From assembly GCF_002198655.1 (NCBI RefSeq), contig NZ_MWLN01000217.1, positions 11,940 to 64,462 on the forward strand: a DNA stretch of 52,523 nucleotides, in the 5' to 3' direction. How positions within the stretch are numbered: the stretch's first letter is position 1; the number at the start of each line of letters is the position of its first letter. Of the stretch, positions 17,558 to 26,096 are shown in pieces. Position numbers and translations under genes: made by a program. The DNA is from Kineosporia sp. A_224 (lineage in GTDB: Bacteria; Actinomycetota; Actinomycetes; Actinomycetales; Kineosporiaceae). Below the pieces are notes generated by a model that worked only from the letters and a program-made list of their open reading frames with translations, searched no databases and was not told where the DNA came from.

Positions 17558-18388
17558 GTGCGACGACGACGGTCGGTCTCGGGACTGGTCGTGGCGATCA
17601 CGGGTGCAGCGAACGGCATCGGCCTCGAGACCGCGACCCGGTTCGCCCGCGCCGGCGCGTCCGTGGCGATCGGCGACCTCGACGGCGCAGCGGCCCGGTC
17701 GGCGGCGCACGGACTGGGCGGTCGGGCCCTCGGCATCGAGCTCGACGTCACCGATACGGCCTCGTTCAGCGCGTTCCTCGACGAGGTGGAGACCAGGATC
17801 GGACCGCTCGACGTGCTCGTGAACAACGCGGGCGTCATGTGGGTCGGCCCTTTCGGCGACGAGCCGGAGCACGTCGCGCGCCGTCAGGTCGACGTGAACC
17901 TCCTCGGCGCCATGCGTGGTGTCCGGCTCGCCGCTCCCGGGATGGTCGCCCGTGGCCGGGGCTGCATCCTCACCGTCGCGTCGGCGGCGAGCATCGTGTC
18001 TCCGCCGGGGGAGTCCACGTACGCGGCGACGAAGCACGGCATCCACGGCTACCTCAAGGGGGTCCGCCGGGAGCTGCGCGGCACGGGCGTCGACATCTGC
18101 GTCGTGCTGCCGACCGTCGTCGACACGGCGCTGGCAGCAGGCACGAAGCCAGGCGGTGTCCCGATGCTGAGACCGGCCGACGTCGCTGCCGCTGTTGTGG
18201 CCACCGTCGAGCGTCCGCGGTTCGAGGTGTTCGTGCCCGGGCGGGTCAGAGCGCTCGGTGCCGCCACCGGCCTGCTCCCGCGGGGTCTGCGGGACCTCGT
18301 GGAGCGCCTTCTGGTCCCGGACCAGGTCGTGGCCGTCCGCGCGGACGAGGACGCGCGCCGCGGCTACGAGTCAGGTCACTTCGGCTGA
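17558..18388 (+). CDS. Short-chain dehydrogenase/reductase (SDR)
   Basis: The 276-residue classical SDR has the NAD(P)-binding motif TGAANGIG (about residues 14-21), NNAG (about 89-92), a catalytic Ser in VASAAS and the active-site YAATK (about residues 156-160). I placed the start at the GTG at 17558 because a strong AAAGGAGG lies 6 nt before it; an ATG at 17531 would sit upstream of that Shine-Dalgarno sequence. The C-terminal region (RFEVFVPGRVRALG...LLPRGLRDLVERLL) resembles SDRs acting on lipids or ketones. The substrate is unknown. It lies between the two hairpin repeats and points towards the convergent AbiEi-like gene. Confidence 0.92.
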   Translation: MRRRRSVSGLVVAITGAANGIGLETATRFARAGASVAIGDLDGAAARSAAHGLGGRALGIELDVTDTASFSAFLDEVETRIGPLDVLVNNAGVMWVGPFGDEPEHVARRQVDVNLLGAMRGVRLAAPGMVARGRGCILTVASAASIVSPPGESTYAATKHGIHGYLKGVRRELRGTGVDICVVLPTVVDTALAAGTKPGGVPMLRPADVAAAVVATVERPRFEVFVPGRVRALGAATGLLPRGLRDLVERLLVPDQVVAVRADEDARRGYESGHFG

Positions 18389-18403
18389 GGGACCGGACGG
18401 CCC

Positions 18404-19369
18404 TCATCCCCGGACCAGCAGCGGCGTCCGTGGCGTCGCCGTCACCGGAGGTCGCCCCCGGTCCTGCAGAGCGGCGTGCACCCGCTCGATCCGCTCGACG
18501 ACCCACCGGGCGTCGGTCGCGATGCGCTGCGGTGTGAACGCCAGGACGGGGACCGCGTACTCGGCGTAGATCCCGTCGTTCTGCACGGTGCCCTCCCAGT
18601 CCGAGCCCATCGCGTGCCAACGGACCGAGTGCACCTGGATCGCCAGTGCCACGTCGTCGAGCCAGCCGTCGGGTGTGGGGAGCCGGGTGCCGTCCGGGCC
18701 GTGGACGGTCGGGTTCGACCACATGGGAGGCAGCGACGTGCTGCGCGCCACGAGCTGCGCGAGGTCGTTCTCGGGGACCGACCAGATGCCGAGCTCCGCG
18801 GCGGCGACGGCGTTCCGGAGCAGGTGGCTCCACCGTCGCGGCCCCTCCTCGAGCTCGTGGCGCAGGGCCTGCAGGCCCAGCACCCCGCGCTGCACCGCCT
18901 CGACGACGAGCGCGGTGGCCTCGTCCTGGTTGCGCAGGTCGCGGACGGCGTCCGCCACCGCCCGGGCGGGCGAGCAGACCTGCAGCGGGGGCCGGTTCCA
19001 CGCGTGCTCGTCGGGCCGATCGGTACGGCGCAGCACGACCGGCCCCTGGCGTCGTGCGGCCAGCCGGCTCGGTACGAGGAACTGCAGGTGGTGAGCCCTC
19101 GGCAGGCTGGTCAGGCCGTGCCACCGGGCGGCGCTCGCCGCGGCCAGCGCTGCCTCCGGGCCGGCGAACAGGGCGCCGGCGACGAGACGCTGCCGCGCGT
19201 CGAGCCGGCCGGTGAACGTCGCGAAGACACCGGGCAGCACCACCTGCCAGCGGCGACCGACCGCCCAGCGCAGCGTCTCGGCACTGACTCCGTGCTCGTC
19301 GAGCTGACGCCGGTGCACGAGCCCGTCCTGCGCGGCGACGACGGCGGCGAGGGCCGCGGGAAGGTCCAT
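18404..19369 (-). CDS. AbiEi-antitoxin-like winged-helix protein with endonuclease-fold C-terminus
   Basis: The 321-residue protein begins MDLPAALAAVVAAQDGLVHR, then RQLDEHGVSAETLRWAVG and RRWQVVLPGVFATFTG. This is the AbiEi-type N-terminal winged helix seen in many actinobacterial proteins. The C-terminal third (GWLDDVALAIQVHSVRWHAMGSDWE...VPVLAFTPQRI) resembles the Vsr/DUF559 restriction-endonuclease fold, but the usual Glu of ExH is replaced by Gln (IQVHS), so activity is doubtful. I chose the ATG at 19369; in-frame sequence upstream runs through repeat B and is not protein-like. No AbiEii toxin gene is adjacent, so it is an orphan. It lies between the two hairpin repeats and is convergent with the SDR gene. 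Confidence 0.7.
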   Translation of the reverse strand: MDLPAALAAVVAAQDGLVHRRQLDEHGVSAETLRWAVGRRWQVVLPGVFATFTGRLDARQRLVAGALFAGPEAALAAASAARWHGLTSLPRAHHLQFLVPSRLAARRQGPVVLRRTDRPDEHAWNRPPLQVCSPARAVADAVRDLRNQDEATALVVEAVQRGVLGLQALRHELEEGPRRWSHLLRNAVAAAELGIWSVPENDLAQLVARSTSLPPMWSNPTVHGPDGTRLPTPDGWLDDVALAIQVHSVRWHAMGSDWEGTVQNDGIYAEYAVPVLAFTPQRIATDARWVVERIERVHAALQDRGRPPVTATPRTPLLVRG

Positions 19370-19510
19370 GCCGAAAGCCTGGCCCGAGGAGTTCGCCCGC
19401 TGCGCGGGCCGCGGCGCGGTCTGTGGACGGTGGGACGTTCCGTGGGGCGGGGGACGGGACGAGGTCGTACCGATGTACGTCCCGCGCCAGAACTCACGCT
19501 CACACGCTGA

Positions 19511-19580
19511 TGACCGAACCGATGACCGCATCACCGTAGGGGTCGCAACCCCTTCGGCCATACGGCCATCGATTCGGTCA
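19511..19580 (+). repeat. 70-nt hairpin repeat, copy B
   Basis: The left arm 19511-19526 is identical to copy A over all 16 nt. The right arm GCCATCGATTCGGTCA (19565-19580) pairs at 14 of 16 positions. The 38-nt centre matches copy A at 30 positions and keeps the inner GGGGT/ACCCC hairpin (19539-19552) with a different loop. It lies upstream of the AbiEi-like gene and just past the glpK stop. With copy A it brackets about 2.1 kb holding two genes. Confidence 0.75.
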
Positions 19581-19631
19581 CCTCAGTCGGTCACCCCAGC
19601 ACCAGGGCGCCGGCGGCTCGACCGCGGACCC

Positions 19632-21149
19632 TCAGTCCGTGTCGTCGTCCACCCAGTCGAACGTCCGGGTGACGGCCTTCTTCCACTGCCGGTACTTCTT
19701 GTCGCGGACGCCGTCCTCCATGTCCGGCTCCCAGCGCCCGCCCTCGGACCAGTTCTTGCGCAGGTCGTCCTCGCCGCTCCAGTACCCGACGGCCAGACCC
19801 GCGGCGTACGCGGCGCCGAGCGCCGTCGTCTCGTTGACCTTCGGGCGCACGACCGGCACCCCGAGGATGTCCGACTGGAACTGCATGAGCGTCTCGTTGA
19901 CGACCATGCCTCCGTCCACCTTGAGCTCGGTGAGCTCGACCCCCGAGTCGGCGCGCATCGCGTCGACGACCTCCCGGGTCTGGAACGCCGTCGCCTCGAG
20001 CGCGGCCCGGGCGATGTGGCCCTTGTTCACGTAGCGGGTCAGGCCGACGAGCGCGCCGCGGGCGTCCGAGCGCCAGTAGGGCGCGAACAGGCCCGAGAAC
20101 GCCGGCACGAAGTACGCGCCGCCGTTGTCCTCGACCGACCGCGCGAGCGTCTCGATCTCGGGCGCCGACGTGATCATGCCGAGGTTGTCGCGCAGCCACT
20201 GGATGAGCGAGCCGGTGACCGCGATCGAGCCCTCGAGCGCGTAGACCGGCGCCGCGTCGCCGATCCGGTAGCAGACCGTCGTCAGCAGGCCGTTCTCGCT
20301 CTTGACCCGCTCGGTCCCGGTGTTGAGGAGCAGGAAGTTGCCGGTTCCGTAGGTGTTCTTCGCCATCCCGACGTCGAAGCAGACCTGGCCGAACGTCGCG
20401 GCCTGCTGGTCGCCGAGGTCGCCCGCGATCGGGACGCCCTCGAGGAACCCGCCGCGGCGGCCCTTGCCGTACTCCTCGGACGACGACCTGATCTCCGGGA
20501 GCATCGACATCGGGATGCCCATCTCGGCGGCGATGTCCTCGCTCCAGTCGAGCGTCCCGAGGTCCATGAGCATCGTCCGCGACGCGTTCGTCACGTCGGT
20601 CACGTGCCGGCCGCCGTCGACGCCGCCGGTCATGTTCCACAGCAGCCACGTGTCGGTGTTGCCGAAGAGCAGGTCGCCGCGCTCGGCCGCCTCCCGGGCG
20701 CCGTCGACGGTGTCGAGGATCCAGCGCACCTTCGGCCCGGAGAAGTACGTCGCGAGCGGCAGGCCGACGGTGTCCTTGTAGCGGTCCGCCCCGCCGCCGA
20801 GCGCCCCGAGCGAGTCGCAGATCTTCTGCGTGCGGGTGTCCTGCCAGACGACCGCGTTGTAGACCGGCTTGCCCGTCGTCCGGTCCCAGACGACGGCGGT
20901 CTCGCGCTGGTTCGTGATGCCGACCGCGGCGATGTCCGTCGCGGTCACGTTGGCCTTCGCGAGCGCCCCGGCGACGACCTCGCGGGTGTTGTTCCAGATC
21001 TCCGTCGGGTCGTGCTCGACCCACCCGGCGCGCGGGAAGATCTGCTGGTGCTCCATCTGGTCGACCGAGACGACGGTCCCGGCCCGGTCGAAGAGCATGC
21101 AGCGGGTGCTCGTCGTTCCCTGGTCGATGGCGGCGACGTAGTCGGACAT
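19632..21149 (-). CDS. glpK: Glycerol kinase
   Basis: The 505-residue protein is the usual GlpK length. The N-terminal ATP motif is intact ([18 protein letters not shown]). Further family marks are [40 protein letters not shown] and the FGGIG-type region represented by [43 protein letters not shown]. It phosphorylates glycerol to glycerol 3-phosphate in the cytoplasm, trapping glycerol that enters through the adjacent facilitator. It follows the aquaporin gene on the same strand with a 111-nt gap, so the two form a glpFK operon. No glpD or dedicated regulator gene is adjacent. Confidence 0.96.
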   Translation of the reverse strand: MSDYVAAIDQGTTSTRCMLFDRAGTVVSVDQMEHQQIFPRAGWVEHDPTEIWNNTREVVAGALAKANVTATDIAAVGITNQRETAVVWDRTTGKPVYNAVVWQDTRTQKICDSLGALGGGADRYKDTVGLPLATYFSGPKVRWILDTVDGAREAAERGDLLFGNTDTWLLWNMTGGVDGGRHVTDVTNASRTMLMDLGTLDWSEDIAAEMGIPMSMLPEIRSSSEEYGKGRRGGFLEGVPIAGDLGDQQAATFGQVCFDVGMAKNTYGTGNFLLLNTGTERVKSENGLLTTVCYRIGDAAPVYALEGSIAVTGSLIQWLRDNLGMITSAPEIETLARSVEDNGGAYFVPAFSGLFAPYWRSDARGALVGLTRYVNKGHIARAALEATAFQTREVVDAMRADSGVELTELKVDGGMVVNETLMQFQSDILGVPVVRPKVNETTALGAAYAAGLAVGYWSGEDDLRKNWSEGGRWEPDMEDGVRDKKYRQWKKAVTRTFDWVDDDTD

Positions 21150-21260
21150 CCTCGTCCTCTCGGTGGTCGGGCGGTCGGCTCGAGCAGCTGACGTCGAACC
21201 GGTGAGCGGAGTGCTCGTGAGCCTATTGCGGAACGGGTCGGACGGCGGGCCGGGACGGCG

Positions 21261-22328
21261 TCATGTGAGCACGCGGAAGAGCAGCCCGGCGAGGACGGCT
21301 CCGAGGACCGGGCCGACGATCGGCACCCAGGCGTAGCCCCAGTTGCTGCCCCCCTTGCCGGCGATCGGCAGCAGGGCGTGCGCGATCCGCGGGCCGAGGT
21401 CGCGCGCCGGGTTGATGGCGTACCCGGTCGGGCCGCCGAGGCTCGCGCCGATGCCGACGACGAGGAAGGCGACGGCGGCCGGGCCGAGGCCGGACGGCGT
21501 CCTGCCGAACAGCAGCACGACGAGGACGAGCGCGAAGGTGCCGATGACCTCGGTGAGGACGTTCCACGCCGGGGCCGGGATGGCCGGCCCTGTGCAGAAG
21601 ACGCCGAGCTTGTCGGCGGCACCCGCCGGGGTGCTCCGCGGGGCGCCCGTCGGTTCTCCCTGGGAGCGGTCGCGCTCGGCCGTGACCGTCTCCACGCGGG
21701 ACGTCGTCGTGAGCGTCTCGCGCTCGTCGAGCCCCGCCGCCCGCCGTCCGGAGCCGGAGCCGCCGGACCCGCCGGACCCGCCGGACGCGCCCGCGCGCAG
21801 CGGCCAGTCGGACGACGTCCGGCCCCCGCCGCTCTCGGACCCGGCGCCGCGGCCGCGTGGCGACGACCCGTCGCGCAGGTCGATCGTCGTCCCGTCCGTG
21901 CCGTCGGAGACCTCGTCGGCGCCCGTGTGCTCGTCGAAGTGCTTCTTGTACGCCAGCCACGCGGCGACGGCCCCGAGGAACGCGCCGAGCATCTGGGCGG
22001 TGAGGTAGGTGAACGTCGAGCCCGCCGTGACGGCGACACCGGGGGCGTACTCGTCCGCGCCGCTGGTGAGGATCCCCACCGTGACGGCGGGGTTGATGTG
22101 GGCTCCGGACCTGAACGCCGCGTAGACACCCGCGAGCACCGCGAAGCCCCAGCCGACGTTGACGAGCAGCCAGCCGCCGGCGTTGCCGAGGGTCTTGGTG
22201 AGGACGACGTTCGCGACGACGCCGCAGCCGAGGAGGGTGAGCAGGGCGGTCCCGACGACCTCGGAGCCGAAGACCTCGGCGAGCGGTACGGGTGCGGTGG
22301 TCGCGGCCTGCAGGGCGGTGGACAGCAT
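21261..22328 (-). CDS. glpF: Aquaglyceroporin (MIP family glycerol facilitator) with a large inserted loop
   Basis: The 355-residue protein has six membrane helices with both half-helix motifs: NPA at 79-81 (HINPAVTVG) and NPARD at 306-310. The Asp after the second NPA is typical of glycerol-conducting members. Between helices 3 and 4 lies a ~100-residue hydrophilic insert (about 132-239) rich in Gly/Ser/Arg/Glu, including GGSGGSGGSGSG. Family proteins usually have a short loop here. I chose the ATG at 22328, which has GGGAG at good spacing. It is first in an operon with glpK and probably brings glycerol in for phosphorylation. Confidence 0.93.
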   Translation of the reverse strand: MLSTALQAATTAPVPLAEVFGSEVVGTALLTLLGCGVVANVVLTKTLGNAGGWLLVNVGWGFAVLAGVYAAFRSGAHINPAVTVGILTSGADEYAPGVAVTAGSTFTYLTAQMLGAFLGAVAAWLAYKKHFDEHTGADEVSDGTDGTTIDLRDGSSPRGRGAGSESGGGRTSSDWPLRAGASGGSGGSGGSGSGRRAAGLDERETLTTTSRVETVTAERDRSQGEPTGAPRSTPAGAADKLGVFCTGPAIPAPAWNVLTEVIGTFALVLVVLLFGRTPSGLGPAAVAFLVVGIGASLGGPTGYAINPARDLGPRIAHALLPIAGKGGSNWGYAWVPIVGPVLGAVLAGLLFRVLT

Positions 22329-22366
22329 GCGGTGGCTCCCGTCGTCGGCGGCACTGCCGTTCCGGG

Positions 22367-22394
22367 AGCCTAAAGCCGCAAACGAGTCATACAA
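22367..22394 (-). promoter_or_regulatory. Candidate promoter of the glpF-glpK operon
   Basis: On the minus strand TTGTAT (22394-22389) and TAGGCT (22372-22367) are 16 nt apart, in a locally AT-rich stretch about 40 nt upstream of the glpF start. Both hexamers are reasonable matches to housekeeping -35/-10 boxes. Confidence 0.5.
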
Positions 22395-22531
22395 CCCGAA
22401 AGGTACTGATCACCCGGAAAGAAGATCGATGCGCGAGGCAACCTCGGGTGCGGAACCGGTGCTCTGTGGTGGTGCAGCGGCCGTACGGTCGCGGCACAGG
22501 GGGCCGGCCGCGACCGGCGGGGAGGACGACG

Positions 22532-23077
22532 ATGGACGCGAGCGACGAGGCGGACTTCCGGGAGTTCGTCGTCGGCCAGTGGCACGCGCTGGCCCGGACG
22601 GCGTACCTGCTTACCGGGGACCGCGGGGACGCCGAGGACCTCGTCCAGTCGACCCTCGTGCGGGTCCACCGGCACTGGACCCGGATCGAGCGGAGCGACG
22701 CCCCCTACGTCTACGCGCGGCGGGTCATGGTCAACCTCAACACCTCGATCTGGCGCCGCACGCGGATCTCGCACCACCTCACCGACGCCCCGCCCGAGCC
22801 CGCCCGCCCGGGCGCCCCGGACGACACGACGACCGTCGACCAGCGCGACGAGCTGCTCCGGGCCTGCCGGACGCTGCCGCCGCGGATGCGCGCCGTCCTC
22901 GTCCTGCGCTACTTCGAGGACCTGCCCGAGGCCGACGTCGCCGCTGCGCTGGGGATCAGCGTCGGCACCGTGAAGAGCCAGACGAGCAAGGCCCTCGACC
23001 GGCTGCGCGCCGAGCTCGGCGCGCTGCCCGCCACCTCCCGAACGACCGCCCCGACGACCAACGGGAGCCCGGCATGA
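22532..23077 (+). CDS. SigE-family ECF RNA polymerase sigma factor (second copy)
   Basis: The 181-residue ECF factor has region 2 as ARTAYLLTGDRGDAEDLVQSTLVRVHRHW (about residues 20-48). Region 4 is LPPRMRAVLVLRYFEDLPEADVAAALGISVGTVKSQTSKALDRLRAEL (about 115-162). The start ATG follows GGAGG with 7-nt spacing. It is more canonical than the copy at 13659 and has no N-terminal tail. It overlaps the next gene by four bases (ATGA). It lies divergently from glpF, but nothing shows that it controls that operon. Confidence 0.95.
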   Translation: MDASDEADFREFVVGQWHALARTAYLLTGDRGDAEDLVQSTLVRVHRHWTRIERSDAPYVYARRVMVNLNTSIWRRTRISHHLTDAPPEPARPGAPDDTTTVDQRDELLRACRTLPPRMRAVLVLRYFEDLPEADVAAALGISVGTVKSQTSKALDRLRAELGALPATSRTTAPTTNGSPA

Positions 23078-24531
23078 CCACGGACCTCACCCCGCGCCCG
23101 CTCGGTGACGACGACCTCGAGCAGGCCCTGCGCGGCGCCTTCCGGCGCGGCGCCGACGCCGTCCCGGCGGCCGCGGACCCGTGGGCCCGCACGACCCGAG
23201 CCGTCCGGCGGTCCCGGGTCCGGCGGCGGACGGCGGCCCTCGCGGTCGCGGCGTCGGTGGCCCTGGCGGGCGTGGTCGGGTCGGCGACGGGCGGTCTGCC
23301 CTTCCTGCGGGCGGACCGCGCGGCACCCGCGGACCCGCGCGACGTCCAGGTCACCACGGACATCGGGAGCTGGCCGACCCGCGGCGAGCGTGCCGGGGAC
23401 AAGGCGTTCGTCGCGGGTCTGCGGACCGCGATGGACCGCGAGGGTGTCGTGGCCGGCCTGCTGTACGCCGGTGACCTCGGCGGCCGGCCGGTCGGCGTCG
23501 GTGTCGTCGGCGGCGCCACGGGTGTCCCCGCGACCCGGGACAACAGGCTCGTCGTCGTCCGTGCCGACGACGGCCCGCCGCAGCAGTGGCCCACGGCCCA
23601 GGGGGTCGCACTCGTGGAAGACGGTGCCCCGCAGTTCAGCGGCGACCGGGTGACCGTCGCCCTCCAGGCCGCGGACGGCTCGACCGACCTGCTGGTCCTG
23701 ACCCGCACCGACACCGCGGTGGCCGTCTCCTGGGAGGCGGACTACGACGACGCCGCGGCACCGTCGCGCCGGTTCACGGCGCTGCGCGCGGTCGGCGGCG
23801 TCGCGACCGCCCGCCGTGAGCGCGCCGCCGCGACCGCGATCACGGTGCGGACGCAGCGGCGGGGCGAGGAGCCGGTGCTCGACGGCGTCCAGGTGCTCGA
23901 CTCGTCCCGGCCGGCCTTCGCGCCGGACCGGGCGACGGTCGGGTCGGTCGTGGCGTCCGCCCCGTGCCGGGGTGCGCTGACGGCACAGGAGGTCACCGAC
24001 GCCGTCTCCACCGTCGTCGACGCCCGCGACCCCGACCCTGCGGCCGGTCCGCGGTCCTTCGAGGCGCTGTGGTGCCGCGCCGTCCGCGGCGGCCGGCTCG
24101 GGCTGCTCGCGGTGACCCTCTCGGACGGCACCCAGGTGCAGACCCGGGTGCTCGTCGGAGACGACGGCGGGACGTCGTCCACGGTCGCCGACCAGGGTGT
24201 CGTCGTGCCGCGCGGGGCGGCCCGCACCACGCCCGCGGTCGTCGAGGACCTGCCTCCGAACGGGATCGGGTCGACGCGCTGGTTCGTCCACGCCCCCGGC
24301 GCCGCGACCGCCGAGGTCCGTACGACCGCGGACGGTGAGGTGCTCGCGACCGGGCGGCCCGACCGGGACGGCTTCGTCGAGCTGGAGGCACCGGCCGCGG
24401 CGCTGGAGCGGATCACGCCGGAGTCGGTCGTCGTCCTGCGCGACGGCGACGGGGCCACGACCGCGCAGCCGTGGCTGTTCGCCCCGCAGGCCGACCCGTT
24501 CGGGCTCCAGGTGGACGGCCCGGTCAGCTGA
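23074..24531 (+). CDS. Membrane-anchored extracytoplasmic partner of the second SigE-family sigma factor (function unknown)
   Basis: The 485-residue protein has a ~50-residue cytoplasmic part ending in a basic patch (RRSRVRRRT), one transmembrane helix (about residues 54-72) and a long exported region rich in beta-type sequence. Like the protein at 14255 it carries YAGDLG (residues 131-136) shortly after the first exported segment, and the two are clearly paralogous in layout. No anti-sigma zinc motif or enzyme motif is visible. The four-base overlap with the sigma gene argues for stoichiometric production, as for a sigma/anti-sigma pair. That role is inference. Confidence 0.82.
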   Translation: MTTDLTPRPLGDDDLEQALRGAFRRGADAVPAAADPWARTTRAVRRSRVRRRTAALAVAASVALAGVVGSATGGLPFLRADRAAPADPRDVQVTTDIGSWPTRGERAGDKAFVAGLRTAMDREGVVAGLLYAGDLGGRPVGVGVVGGATGVPATRDNRLVVVRADDGPPQQWPTAQGVALVEDGAPQFSGDRVTVALQAADGSTDLLVLTRTDTAVAVSWEADYDDAAAPSRRFTALRAVGGVATARRERAAATAITVRTQRRGEEPVLDGVQVLDSSRPAFAPDRATVGSVVASAPCRGALTAQEVTDAVSTVVDARDPDPAAGPRSFEALWCRAVRGGRLGLLAVTLSDGTQVQTRVLVGDDGGTSSTVADQGVVVPRGAARTTPAVVEDLPPNGIGSTRWFVHAPGAATAEVRTTADGEVLATGRPDRDGFVELEAPAAALERITPESVVVLRDGDGATTAQPWLFAPQADPFGLQVDGPVS

Positions 24532-25321
24532 CCTGCGCCCAGCCGGCTGCCGCGACGGCGGCGTCGTACCGGCGCAGGGCGAGCCCCGCGAGCAGGGGAT
24601 GCGGGGCGAGGGGGGCGGTGACCCGGACGTCTGGGCGGACGTCCGGGTCACCGAGCCGGGCCAGCCGCTCGGCGAAGAAACCGGGGGAGAGCAGGTAGCT
24701 CGCCACCGTCACCCGCCGGCCGACGGAACGCAGCGCGTCGACGGCGTCGGCCACCCGCGGCTGCGCGGCGGACAGGTACGCGGCGGTCACCGGTGCGCCG
24801 ACCCGTTGCGCGAGAAGTGATCCGACCTGCTCGACGTCGGCCAGGGCGCGCGGGTCGCTCGACCCGGCGGCGGCGAGCACGAGCGCCTCGCCCGGCCCGG
24901 CCGCGTCGGCGCCGGCGTGGAAGCCCTTCTCCCGCAAGCGGTCCGCGAGCACCTCGACGAGCGCGTCGTCCCGCCCGAGGGCCCCGGCGGCGACGGCGAG
25001 CCCGCCGGACGCCGCCACGGCCTGCGCGACGTCGGTGTGCACGTGGTACCCGGCCGAGAGCAGCAGCGGGACGACGACGCACCGGCGGCCGGCGGCGGCC
25101 AGCCGGGCGACGACGTCCGGCAGTGCCGGCTTCTGGACGTCGACGCTCGCCGCGACGACCTCGAGCCCGGGCCGCAGCGCCGCGACGTCGAGCCGCAGCC
25201 GTGCGACCGCCCGGCGGCCGGCGGCGTCCCGGGTGCCGTGCCCGCAGCCCACGAGCACGGGCCGGAGGTCGGGGGGCGCGGCGGTCACCACGCCATCATG
25301 CCGCCGGACCGTGCCGCTCAT
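24524..25321 (-). CDS. Sirohydrochlorin chelatase-like protein (CbiX family)
   Basis: The ~265-residue protein has two related halves, as in CbiX/SirB-type chelatases. The first has the metal-site motif GCGHGTRD (about residues 24-31) and LLLSAGYHVHTDV (about 87-99). The second half has LVLAAAGSSDPRAL and SYLLSPGFFAERL. These enzymes insert iron or cobalt into sirohydrochlorin for siroheme or cobalamin. It is encoded 61 nt downstream of a HemD-like regulator on the same strand, an arrangement also seen in mycobacteria (Rv0260c-Rv0259c). The ATG at 25321 is the likely start but lacks a clear ribosome site; GTGs about 11 codons in are alternatives. It overlaps the convergent gene by 8 nt. Confidence 0.82.
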   Translation of the reverse strand: MSGTVRRHDGVVTAAPPDLRPVLVGCGHGTRDAAGRRAVARLRLDVAALRPGLEVVAASVDVQKPALPDVVARLAAAGRRCVVVPLLLSAGYHVHTDVAQAVAASGGLAVAAGALGRDDALVEVLADRLREKGFHAGADAAGPGEALVLAAAGSSDPRALADVEQVGSLLAQRVGAPVTAAYLSAAQPRVADAVDALRSVGRRVTVASYLLSPGFFAERLARLGDPDVRPDVRVTAPLAPHPLLAGLALRRYDAAVAAAGWAQVS

Positions 25322-25382
25322 GCTCGCCGCGGGGACCTTCCGGCGGCCTTCCAGGCCCGCGGACCGGTACTCGGCGCGAGCA

Positions 25383-26096
25383 TCAGCGGTCGACGACGGC
25401 GAGCCGGTAGCCGCGCTTGACGACGGTCTCGACGACACCGGCGCGACCGATCCCGGCCCGCAGCCGGGCGACGGCGACCTCGACGGCGTGCAGGTCGCTC
25501 GCGCCGTGCATCGTCGCGAGCAGCCGGTGCCGGTCGACGACCTCGCCGGGGGAGCGGGACAGCGCCCGGAGCAGCGCCATCGGGACCGGCGAGAGCGGCA
25601 GCGCGGCACCGTCCAGCCGGACCTCGTGACCGCGCACCTCGAGGAGCCCGGCGTGCGTGCGGACGCGGCGCAGCCGGGTCGCGAGCAGGTGCTCGGCCAC
25701 CGCGCCGGCCACCGTGCCGGCGTCGGGGCCGGCGTCGGGACCGGCGTCCGGGCCGGCGTCCGGGCCGACCGCGACCAGCGGGACGAGACCGGCACCGACG
25801 AGGTGCCGCACCGACGCGGCGTCCGTGCAGGCGACGACGACGTCGTCCGGCCGCAGCGCCGGGGCGCCGCCGGGCGGTGCGGCCCGGCACGCGTCGACGA
25901 GGATCCGTGCGCCGACGAGGTTGCCGACCACGACGGCGTCGACGTCCCACCGCGGGCCCGGTGCGGCGCCGGCCGGGCGCTGGTCCGGCGAGGTGGTGGT
26001 CCGGGCGCCGGCCGCGACGAACGCGTCGACGACGGCGTCACCGGCGGCCGCGCCGAGCACCATGACGGAGAACCCCGTGAGCGGCGGCCTCGTCAC
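25383..26096 (-). CDS. HemD-like / winged-helix transcriptional regulator, shortened
   Basis: The 237-residue protein ends in an OmpR-type winged helix of ~95 residues (LLEVRGHEVRLDGAALPLSPVPMALLRALSRSPGEVVDRHRLL ... VETVVKRGYRLAVVD). The N-terminal part recalls uroporphyrinogen-III synthase (PLTGFSVMVLGAAAGDAVVDAFVAAGA; VVACTDAASVRHLVGAGL), but is only about 140 residues long instead of ~260. It is therefore probably a regulator, not an active synthase. A fourfold GPDA repeat precedes the junction. The GTG at 26096 has GGAGAGGGTGG upstream. It is co-oriented with the chelatase gene downstream and probably controls siroheme or nitrite-type genes. Confidence 0.72.
   Translation of the reverse strand: MTRPPLTGFSVMVLGAAAGDAVVDAFVAAGARTTTSPDQRPAGAAPGPRWDVDAVVVGNLVGARILVDACRAAPPGGAPALRPDDVVVACTDAASVRHLVGAGLVPLVAVGPDAGPDAGPDAGPDAGTVAGAVAEHLLATRLRRVRTHAGLLEVRGHEVRLDGAALPLSPVPMALLRALSRSPGEVVDRHRLLATMHGASDLHAVEVAVARLRAGIGRAGVVETVVKRGYRLAVVDR
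25723..25770. repeat. Tandem 12-nt repeat inside the HemD-like gene
   Basis: About four copies of a 12-nt unit related to GGGGCCGGCGTC encode Gly-Pro-Asp-Ala repeated four times. The repeat lies at the hinge between the HemD-like part and the winged helix, so its copy number could vary by slippage without shifting the frame. Confidence 0.7.

Noticed and set aside
25723-25770. Short tandem repeat considered as a CRISPR-like or slippage element
   Set aside because: It is an in-frame coding repeat (GPDA) without spacers.
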